This document shows, in pieces, positions 55,981 to 64,000 of a stretch of DNA of 64,000 nucleotides. The DNA is from Fomitopsis serialis. Taxonomy: Eukaryota > Basidiomycota > Agaricomycetes > Polyporales > Fomitopsidaceae. How positions within the stretch are numbered: the stretch's first letter is position 1; each line of letters opens with the position of its first letter. The notes below the pieces were generated by a model, which did not search any database, was not told where the DNA came from, and worked only from the letters and a program-made list of their open reading frames with translations. The stretch is taken from NCBI RefSeq assembly GCF_022376445.1, contig NW_025954990.1, positions 310,001 to 374,000 on the forward strand, read 5' to 3'. The translations under genes and the position numbers were made by a program.

Positions 55981-57179
55981 GCTTCTGGGCCAGTCAATGT
56001 CGCTATCTACTCGATGGAATTATTCACGTACCTACACAACGCAGACCTTCGTCGAAACGTTTGTGCGGCTGTCCTCGACATTGATATTGAGCTTGATAGA
56101 AGTAAGGGATCATGCGGGATGTCGCAGTGGCCAGAGGACGCCGAGGATACTATGCAATAGCAAGCGGTTCAGGTTTTACAGAAACAAAGGATGCCACAGT
56201 CCAGTAGATCAGGCGACGGCGAGAGCATACAATGCGTACGCGCACAGAGTATGCCTGTCTGATCGGACATGGGAGACGAAGGGCTAACAGTAGACACGCT
56301 CGTCTGAATACCAATGGAAGATATGGTTCCATATGTGTAGAGTACGATGAGGATGGCGGAGTAACGTCTTCTCCTGCTTGGAGATACGGCCAGCTCATCG
56401 TCCGCAACGTGAGACCCCTACCCACGCAATCACCATCCGCGCGGAGGGAGGGCTAAGACGCGATGTCAGAAGCACGACGTTGCCGTTCGCTCGACCGTCT
56501 ATCGTCTATCGCAGTATCGAGAGGAGGCACTCATACGCCGATCGCGGAAGCGAAATTTTGTGCTGTGCGACAACTTGAAGAGCCGCGCAATGGCAGCCCA
56601 GAGCGGGAACGTCCCTCGCAGGCGATGGGTCCCCAGCGGTCGGCGAGCGTTGCTGGTCAACGAACTGCGGGTTCCGTCCATTCGTCCTGTGTATGGGTCG
56701 GACGGTGGCCGTAGGTCGTGTACTAAAACGGCAGGCAGTGAGCGCGACATGTCCACTGCTCAACTAGAAGAGATTCCCACCAGGCATGACGTACGCGGTG
56801 AGGCTTGTTGCGCGGGAGGTGACCGTCGGCGGCCCCGCGAGACACGCGTAGCATACGAATTGGGTATATGCGCAGAGGTGCGTAGGGCACAAGGTCCGCG
56901 CTGCAGCGTCGCGGTCCGTTCAGCCAGGTGAGAGCGAAGGTACGTCGCCCTTTTGTGTTCGTGTAGAACGCCTCAGGGACGAACCACCAAGAAACCCGAT
57001 GCGACACCCGTGCTGCGCCCACCGAAGGCAGCGAACGCACGTCCTCGATGGTTCTCAGAATCTATCCCGGGAGGTGCCACGTTCCAGCCATAGATGGTAA
57101 CGTGGTGCATGAGACGTGCCATAGACACGACTACCCGCACCGCGCGCGACATGCGGCCTGCTGAGACTCGGAGGATGCA
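55981..57179 (-). pseudogene. Possible decayed membrane-protein gene
   Basis: On the minus strand, scattered short open stretches look membrane-like: AILIVLYTYGTISSIGI near 56350, and LRIYPIRMLRVSRG near 56880, which resembles the LRVFAIYNRNR landmark of the 7TM gene at 16944. No continuous structure could be built. This is a weak call; the stretch may be simply non-coding. Confidence 0.2.
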
Positions 57180-58640
57180 TCACGGAAGCTTTCGACCCAC
57201 GCAGCTCCTACTGCGGGGATACCGGCGGACGCGGAGGTTATTAAGCCTGAGCGAATTCGTCGCTGCGATAAGCGCGAGACGTGTAGAGGCGAGAATCAAC
57301 GGTAGTAGAAGGGCAGATGGGTTGATCGGTATCGATGACCCGGAAGGCGAACACGAGAGCGCGCGATGTTGCAGAGAAGCGGCGGCATCGCGGTATGCCA
57401 GGACCGGCGCGTCGCCTGAGACGGGGGAGTGGTGGGGGCGCGAATCGAGCGAGTGCCCACCAGCCCAAGGTACATAGAAAACCCTCTTGGGATACGTATC
57501 CAGTGCTGGAATATGCAGTGATGTTGCGTGCACGATGGATGACCTACGGAGAGCCCTCTGAGGGTGAGGTCGACTGGACGGAGAAGGAGCGTGCTTACCA
57601 TCTACCAAGCAAACGCGTCCGTCAGAATTACGCGTCCAGTGGCCGGGGATGACGAACGATCTCGCGCCTTCTACGTCGGGGCGATTGCAATCTTGGGGTA
57701 CATGATAGGCTTGCTTGCAGTAGAGTCTGACGAGCATGCTCATATTCATGAACACGAAAGACGATGCAACAGAACTGAGTCGAGACTCACCGGAACGACC
57801 CTGTTTGCCCTACAAGCCTGCACTGTCAGTACACAGGTCTCATGAGTGGCATTGAGGTGGAGAAGAGAGGATAGGCGGGAGTCGAGCAAATTGAGTCAGG
57901 ACAGCGGCCAGCACCGGAACTGAGTACTGAAGATGGGGCCCAACACGCAGCGAGTGGAAGCGGTACATAAGAGTCAGCACACCATATCAGACACGTATAA
58001 GAACTGGCCATGAAGCTCTCGAGTCGCCGAGGAGGCTTTCAGACTGCAGGATCATGGAACGGCGAGGCGTACGACCTTCAGGGGAACGGATATCGCGGAA
58101 CAGCGGTGCACGACCTGCCAGCTGAGGGCGGTTATGTGTGAGACGCGGTAAGTGGTTCATGTCGTCGTCACATCGTCGCAGGCAGGCGGCAGGCAGTGAG
58201 CGAGAGTTGCAAGCACGCGGTCTCTTTGGCAGCGGACGACGGCGGACAGAGGACGGCGCGCTGGGGCGCTTCACCCCGCCACATGGGCGCCTTTATTACC
58301 GTTCTCCGTTTGCTACTTACTGAGCTACTCAAAGTTCATGATCACACAACGGCTATGTACATCCCTGGCCAAACGAAACCCGCTGCCGTGGATGGCGAAG
58401 GCGTAGAACGGCTGCGATGACAACACTGCCGGCTCTGGACGGATGGACGGCAGGCGTACTATGGCACGGCGTGCGTATTAGAGGGTGGACGACTCCACGA
58501 CCGAAGAGAAGGTGCATCCCTCCCAAGCTAGGACTAGACACCGCGCGGCCAGCTCCGGTGAGTGTCCTTCTAAATGGCGAGTCTCATAGCCTGTTCTCCT
58601 CAACTGTCGTTCGCTCCGGCTGCGGTCGTTCTAACTGCAC
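57180..58640 (-). repeat. Second inverted duplication block, arm 2 (partner 27220-28360)
   Basis: Reverse complement of 27220-28360, interrupted by about 280 extra bases near 57820-58160. It contains repeat copy 3. On the minus strand 57755-57180 stays open for 191 codons but does not match its partner in one frame. Confidence 0.7.
58160..58300 (-). repeat. Dispersed repeat, copy 3
   Basis: GTCGTCGTCACA, CAGGCGGCAGGCAGTGAGCG and AGAGTTGCAAGC are the reverse complement of the 27540-27700 element. Confidence 0.65.
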
Positions 58641-58823
58641 CCGTCTTATGCTCACCTTCTCGTTCCAGAACGTCCCACCCCGCGTTTCCTCTTTCCCCGC
58701 CGCCCCGCACGCACGCACGCTCGCCGCAATTTAACCTCACACCGTTCATGGCGGATTGCATCCGTCGCTGCGCTGCCGTCCCTGGGTGATCGCCCCGAGT
58801 TCCAGTCGGTCGAGGTGGCAGCG
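58641..58823. other. Promoter and 5' leader of F-box copy J
   Basis: Pyrimidine-rich region with a CGCACGCACGCACGCTCG repeat near 58706-58724. No gene. Confidence 0.5.
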
Positions 58824-60488
58824 ATGACGACGCTTCCCTCCGCCGACCGCGTCGACCACGGCCTAGTACGTGGATGCTGCTATACACGCGCGTCACCGGT
58901 GTTCTTTGGTCTCGGCTTCCCTCGCTGCAGACGTCGCGTTCGCCGGATTCGCACCCACTCCGATGTCGATTTGTCCCGCAACAGTCGCTCGACTGTCGCT
59001 GACATTTCTCAGACTTATATTCTAGATTCGTCCACGCCTCAACATCTGTGCGGTGGAACTGTGCCTGACGCGGCCGATGCAGACAATTCCGCCGAATTCC
59101 CTCTACGTTACCTCTTGCCGCCACTACCCATCGAAGTCTATGATCGCATTCCTCCCGAGATCTTCGAAGTCATCATCGATTTCATGGCCAGGCCCATGCT
59201 TCTAGACATAGCGCTGGTCAGTCGAACCTGGTATCCTCGCGCGATGTCCAATTTCTATCACACGGTCTATATCGGCGATCGGACAGCCTTTGACTTGCTG
59301 GTGAAGCAATCACGCGTCTCGCTCCGCGTCAAGCATTGGCTCGCGACAACGCACACGGTAGTCGTCCAGCGCAAGTCCTTTCCTCTCACGAAACCGGGCC
59401 AGGATCATCTTCCATTCATGGATTCCCTGCCTCTCGTCTTTGCCGACTCATTGCCTGCTCTGCGAGTGCTCAAGATCCATCGGGCTCTGCGTCCCGTCAT
59501 GCACTCCACGTTCTATCTTGCCCTGCGTCTTCACAAGCAACTCGTGTCCTTGCATTTGGTGGATGTCCAGCTGTCCAACGTCGCTCAGCTACAGCGGATC
59601 ATCCGTGCGTTCCCGCGCTTGGAAGAGCTTGTCTTATCTGGTGTATCCTTCATACAAGCGCACTCTGTGGATGTGGCATCCCAGCCTCTCGCCGCCACGC
59701 TAGCCACCACCCGGCTCAAACGCCTTGTTCTCGTATGCGACCCGGGGATCAAGCCATTGGCACTGAGATCCATGGTCGACTGGCTTACATGTCCGGCACT
59801 CTGCGCGTCCCTTCGTGACTTGAGCGTGCAATTCCGAAACCTCGCACATGGCGACTGTGGATTCACGTCCGGCCTCATCGATCGCATGCTGGAAGGGAGT
59901 GGACCGTCGCTCACTTCCTTTAGTCAGACCCACGACAAGGCTCCCGGTCAGGAACGTCCCGCTTCTTCGCACGAACGACCGCTGAGTTCAGCCCGTTTCA
60001 CAGATCTTCTACGTCCGTGCTTCGTGCACAATACCGCTTTGCGTCATCTGGAGTTGTCAGTGAACGTCTACTTCACTGGCCCTTGGAGTAATCTGTCCGA
60101 ACGAACGTGGCTAGATCCAGCAGACGAACTGCGCGTTGCCCTTTCTACGGTCCGAAGCACCCAGCTGGAGTCCATCACGATTCGCCTCAACATCACGCTC
60201 TATGGCTGTCCGGAAACGGTCGAGGAGCTGGACATACCCTCCAAGCAGCTCGACTCGACGTCGCGCAGTCTGCATAGCGCCATGATCCAGCCGTACTTCG
60301 ACATGCTGAAGGGCGTCGACGTCGAGATGCTGGTTCAATACGTGCTCCCTTGGAACCGTAGGAAGAGTATGGAGAAGCCGGCGCGCTCCGCCGCCGAAGC
60401 GGTCTGTTCCACGTTCGGCCAGCTGTTCGCGCCCTGGAGCGATCGCGGTATAGTCAATATCACGAAGAATCTGAAAAGGCGTCGGTAG
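58824..60488 (+). CDS. F-box/LRR-like protein, copy J, apparently intact
   Basis: Exon 1 58824-59946, intron 59947-60003 (57 nt, in frame), exon 2 60004-60488; 535 residues. The intron is assigned because all relatives are spliced at the same point. The N-terminal 100 residues are unrelated to the other copies. The F-box follows (YDRIPPEIFEVIIDFMARPM, then LVSRTWYPRAM). Leucine-rich repeats run to residue 370 (LPALRVLKIHRAL, LEELVLSGVSF). Exon 2 opens near FVHNTALRHLELSV and ends FAPWSDRGIVNITKNLKRRR, with Ser in place of the usual His in the PWHDRG motif. It lacks the promoter palindrome and belongs with copies A, H and K rather than with B, F, G and I. Confidence 0.88.
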   Translation: MTTLPSADRVDHGLVRGCCYTRASPVFFGLGFPRCRRRVRRIRTHSDVDLSRNSRSTVADISQTYILDSSTPQHLCGGTVPDAADADNSAEFPLRYLLPPLPIEVYDRIPPEIFEVIIDFMARPMLLDIALVSRTWYPRAMSNFYHTVYIGDRTAFDLLVKQSRVSLRVKHWLATTHTVVVQRKSFPLTKPGQDHLPFMDSLPLVFADSLPALRVLKIHRALRPVMHSTFYLALRLHKQLVSLHLVDVQLSNVAQLQRIIRAFPRLEELVLSGVSFIQAHSVDVASQPLAATLATTRLKRLVLVCDPGIKPLALRSMVDWLTCPALCASLRDLSVQFRNLAHGDCGFTSGLIDRMLEGSGPSLTSFSQTHDKAPGQERPASSHERPLSSARFTDLLRPCFVHNTALRHLELSVNVYFTGPWSNLSERTWLDPADELRVALSTVRSTQLESITIRLNITLYGCPETVEELDIPSKQLDSTSRSLHSAMIQPYFDMLKGVDVEMLVQYVLPWNRRKSMEKPARSAAEAVCSTFGQLFAPWSDRGIVNITKNLKRRR

Positions 60489-60859
60489 CGTTGGCGTACT
60501 AGTGAACATACTTCAGGTGCGTATATCCTGTAGTATCACTCCCTGCAGGACACCGACCGACTCTTTGAACTGTAGCGATAGGCGGGACTCGCGGCGTGTG
60601 CTAACATTTATACCGATGGGTGCATTCATGGACTCTGCAGACTGGCCTTGTATCCACTGTTTCCTCGCGAACTAGGCTTCGGTATCTCAGCTTGTTCCGT
60701 CCATCTACTTTGCTGCTAAGGTGAATTCCAAGATCCGTGCATATTTACTGTTCATTCGAGCTCACATGCCGTAGTAGATGGGTCTCATCCGAGTAAAGTT
60801 GATAGCGAGGAAATCGATGGTGGTACACACTATATTGTCTACATAGTTTATCTACGGAG
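60489..60859. other. Spacer between convergent F-box genes J and K
   Basis: No gene seen; 3' flanks of both genes. Confidence 0.55.
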
Positions 60860-62477
60860 CTATGGCCAGCTCCCGATTGTCGTCAGCCCACCCCAAGTCG
60901 TGTATGAGATGTCGACCAAACCGCGCTTGTGCCACGGCCTAAGGAATTGACAAAACACGGGAACGGTCGCTCGCGCGATGTCGTCCGCCCAGTCCGCACT
61001 ACGTCTCCTATCGTGCCAGATCTTCACCTTGACACCGACGTCCTTCAGCCCATCGAAGTACGGCGTAACCATGACGTCGTGCATACTGCGCAGGTCGGCC
61101 TCGAGTTCCCCGCATGATGGGATGCAGTCCTCCCTGTCTGCTGGCAAGCGGCCGAGCGTAAAGTAGATCATGGTGTCAATAGTGATGTGCTCGATCTGGG
61201 AACTCCGGACCGTGGAGAGGGTAGCGTGCAGCTCGGTCGCCACCGCTCGCCAGTTAGCGTCTGGCCTGTTGAGATGGATGTTCAGGTCGAGTTTCAAGGT
61301 ACGCAGGGCTGTGTTGTGGATGAGGCTGAATCTGGCCGGGGGATAACCTGTGGATTGTCATAGTGTTAGCGATTGCCCGCGAGAGCTCGAAAGAGCTCTG
61401 ACCATGCCAAAAGTCATATATCCGATGGAAGGAGGTCAAGGATGACCCGCTTGCCCCGAGGAGTCGATCGACTTGCTCGCATGCAAGTTTGAGATGGGGA
61501 TCATCTTTACACAAGAACCGTACAACCAAATTGCGGAGAGAGACACACAGTGCCGAAGTGACAAGCCAGTTGGCTTGGCTGATGAAGGAGTCCGAGCCAG
61601 CATTTGGATGAGCAGAGATTGTAAGGACCTTGAGCCGTGTATTGGACTGAGGCCGAAGCGGGGTGTCTGTCCAATAGGGGGGTCGAGAACTGACGTAACG
61701 TGGTTGCCTGAAGGTCACCCGGTCCAATGCCAGGTCTTCGAGGTGCGGAAACGCGCAGACGATCCGCCGTAGCTGCGCAACATTCCCCAGCACAGCATCA
61801 TCCAAGCGCAGCGACATGATGTGGGTGAAGCAACGGAGGGCATGGTAGAACGTCGGGTGTAGGTTGTAACACAGCATTCGACGGATGTCGAGTACTCGGA
61901 GAGCAGGTAATGTATGGGCGAAGACGAGAGGCAGGGTATCGAGGAACAGGATGCCTTCTCGCTGTGACTCGGCTCGGTAGGAACCAAGGGCTACGAGATC
62001 GCGGGTAGTCGCAAGCCATTGCTTGACGCGAGGCGACGTGCGAGACTGCTCGACCAACAGGTCGTAGTGCGCGCGTGACTTGATTACGACGGTGGAATAG
62101 AGGCAGCGACTGGCTCGGGAGTGCCAAGCGCGACAAACCAACACGGCATTCAGCAAGGTACACACGGGCATATAGTCAATGATGTCTTCAAGCACCTCGA
62201 GAGGAATGCGATCTGAAAGGTGCAACGGCAAGGACTTCGACGACATCCTCATCTTGATTCCATTTATCGCTCTCTTCATAATCTGCCAAGTACGTTTCTT
62301 CCCATCCATTGCCTTCTTCAACCAGTTCGTCTTCGCTGTCTCGTAAGCGTGGCCTGCATTCAATGCACGGGCGGTATTGAATGAATGAGCCCCAGGTATG
62401 AGTCTGGACGACACGTCGGCGATGCCTGCCCCATGACTGAGAGACAAACCAACAGGAAGGTTGATTTCCTGTCTCAT
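60860..62477 (-). CDS. F-box/LRR-like protein, copy K, apparently intact
   Basis: Exon 1 62477-61403, intron 61402-61348 (55 nt), exon 2 61347-60860; 520 residues, no break. It is the inverted paralog of copy A (6007-7680), which matches from the first residue (MRQEI, LPVG) through DGKK, SSKSLPLH(L/I)SDRIPLEV and HNTALRTLKLDLNIH. Here the base lost in copy A is present (ADREDCIPSCGELEAD). It ends KRGLVDISYTTWGGLTTIGSWP, unlike copy A, whose end was replaced by flanking repeat. This is the reference copy for the A/K pair. Confidence 0.88.
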
Positions 62478-63889
62478 CTGTCCGGTCCCAATGTACGTCA
62501 GTAAACGGTGACCAGTGGACTCCTCAGCAAACTATACGCACGAGGGAGTCTGCAAGAGAAGGAGGGAGCTTCTGTAGGCAGCGTTCAGTCAAAGATTTTC
62601 CTTACCGTAACCTTGCACTGCTTACTGTTGTCTGTCACCAGTCCGACGACATGATAGCCACAATCCTTTATTGCACATAAGCTCAAAGACGTCTCCCCAT
62701 GTGGTCCTGGGAGCTGAACGCCCAAGAATAACCTGTTCTGCGAGTTCGAGTGGCGAACATGCAATGATAACACCACGGCACTGGTTTTCGACTGACGTGC
62801 TGACTCACACTATATTCTATTCGGATCAGCCGTCCACACGCACATGTACGTTCACATCACCTTCCTGAAGCGCATCTGAATGGCCATATGGCTGGATTAT
62901 GACATCGTGCCTCTTGTGTGGGAATATACAAAGAGTCAGTGCCTTGTGTTCATTCCGCCTTGTGCAGGATCGTGAGACGGTGAGATCGACCCTATTGTGC
63001 TCGGAGGTCGGATTAGTTGCTCCATACTGCATAGCCCATGTGCGACAATTGACCAGCTCACCATGGTGACCATATTGCAACGCTACGCGAAGCCCACGTT
63101 CAGGACTGACTGCCTACAGGCTACAGTACATCTGGGATCGCTATGACGGGGATAGCCTGATGAATATGTCGCGCTGTCAACCATTGATCATCTCAAGCTC
63201 CGAGCTTACGGCATGCGGATATCTCTCACCCTTGTAGGGATGGCAAGTACTTCGTGGAGGTGCGTCGGATACTGGATGACCTCCAGCATCTGCACGAACG
63301 AGTTGTCTATAGAAGACGGCCCTCATGCGTGACTGACAAATTACACATCCTACAAGACAATGTGCGTACCAGTTCCACCAGGAAAGTCAGGTTGAGATCG
63401 GTGCACGAAAACGACATCGACGTGGACCACGAGCAGAGGTGCGACGATGCCACGCTAGAGGCCGAAGCGTCCAGTTTGAAGACACAAAGATCTGGAATTA
63501 CACCTGCATCGAGGGATTGTAAGCTACGTGAAGGAACTATGCGTCTACACTCACATCTAGCACCGGCATCCTCCATGTTTGGTGTCATAAGTCATTCGGG
63601 TCTGCCCGCGGCCGTGGCCCTATCAGCATAAGCTCGACACTGGGACCCACCGTCTTTCCCGGGTGCAGTATACCGGGAAAGCCAAGGTATTCCGCTCAAG
63701 TTCACCCAGAGCCTGCGTAACGTTGTTAACGTCGCTCTGAAGCAAGCAGTCCACGGTGGTGCTCGCGCGAGGCTCGCGACCGTCAGACTCCAGTAGGTGA
63801 CGTGATCGCACCCATTCATGTCAACCGCAATGCACTCGTTGATACGACGCTATCCGGTCCCCGGAGCCAGGAGAGGTTGAATGAACTGT
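62478..63889. other. Intergenic stretch; contains duplicated block
   Basis: Upstream of copy K and downstream of the gene entering at the window end. Apart from the block at 63280-63405 no gene was recognised. Confidence 0.5.
63280..63405 (-). repeat. Duplicated block upstream of copy K; inverted partner at 5660-5790
   Basis: Shares CAGCATCTGCACGAACG and TTCCACCAG/CTGGTGGAA strings with the partner block. It sits about 0.8 kb upstream of copy K; the partner is about 0.3 kb upstream of copy A. Confidence 0.7.
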
Positions 63890-64000
63890 CTACTCTGCCC
63901 ACAACTTCGTGGTCGTGGATGTGACGTTGACTTTGACTACACCGCGATCGTGCCATGGCGCGAACAATCGCCGTAATATGGGCTTCATCGCACTGACGAA
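63890..64000 (-). CDS. F-box family protein, 3' end only (copy L, runs off the window)
   Basis: The minus strand reads FVSAMKPILRRLFAPWHDRG then VVKVNVTSTTTKLWAE and a TAG (63892-63890). This is the family C-terminal signature, in frame and unbroken, so another F-box gene continues to the right of the window. Confidence 0.8.
   Translation of the reverse strand, partial: FVSAMKPILRRLFAPWHDRGVVKVNVTSTTTKLWAE

Noticed and set aside
59946..60003. Reading straight through the copy J intron as coding
   Set aside because: Length 57 keeps the frame open, but all relatives are spliced here and GT/AG sites are present.
2583..64000. Search for transposase, reverse transcriptase, integrase or Helitron motifs to explain the duplications
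   Set aside because: No such motif was recognised in any frame; terminal repeats of a complete element were not found either.

Overview
The window is nuclear DNA of a filamentous basidiomycete, most likely an Agaricomycete of the polypore type. Genes are split by many 50-70 nt GT-AG introns. LYS2 (the fungal alpha-aminoadipate lysine route) is present, together with DUF6533-type 7TM proteins, low-complexity secreted wall proteins and a large F-box family, all typical of that class. No tRNA, rRNA, CRISPR array or intact transposon was seen. All coordinates come from reading by eye; nothing was aligned by program.

Layout. 1-2582: 3' part of LYS2. About 4068-5373: a C2H2 zinc-finger gene. 6007-15907: F-box territory (two full-length copies, one pseudogene, two fragments) with a 3 kb gene-poor gap. 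16944-18679: a DUF6533 7TM gene. 19109-20501: another multi-spanning membrane protein. 21066-21646: an RCF1/HIG1 respiratory factor. 22316-30600: F-box copies, a small two-TM protein gene and repeats. 32225-33745: an F-box pseudogene. 34989-37203: serine hydroxymethyltransferase. 38394-43001: two low-complexity secreted proteins. 43898-45530: a GH18 chitinase. 46104-50099: two membrane-protein genes. 50940-64000: inverted copies of the 22-28 kb segment and of the 5.6-7.7 kb segment, plus further F-box genes.

The dominant theme is an F-box/LRR-like family with 12 loci and two smaller scraps. Members share a two-exon structure: exon 1 carries the F-box and leucine-rich part, and exon 2 opens near HNTALR and ends near PWHDRG. 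They range from apparently intact (8332-9952, 58824-60488, 60860-62477) to heavily decayed. Four copies carry the same promoter palindrome (AAGGTTTG, 6-7 nt, CAAACCTT) 136-152 bp upstream of their ATG. Two large inverted duplications account for much of the flanking DNA.

Housekeeping genes (LYS2, SHMT, RCF1) sit as islands between these fast-evolving blocks. The central 38-46 kb section has a cell-wall flavour: two secreted repeat proteins sharing a TTTVTVT core next to a chitinase. Single-base frameshifts also occur in SHMT and in one secreted protein, so some of the apparent F-box decay could be residual indel error in the assembly.
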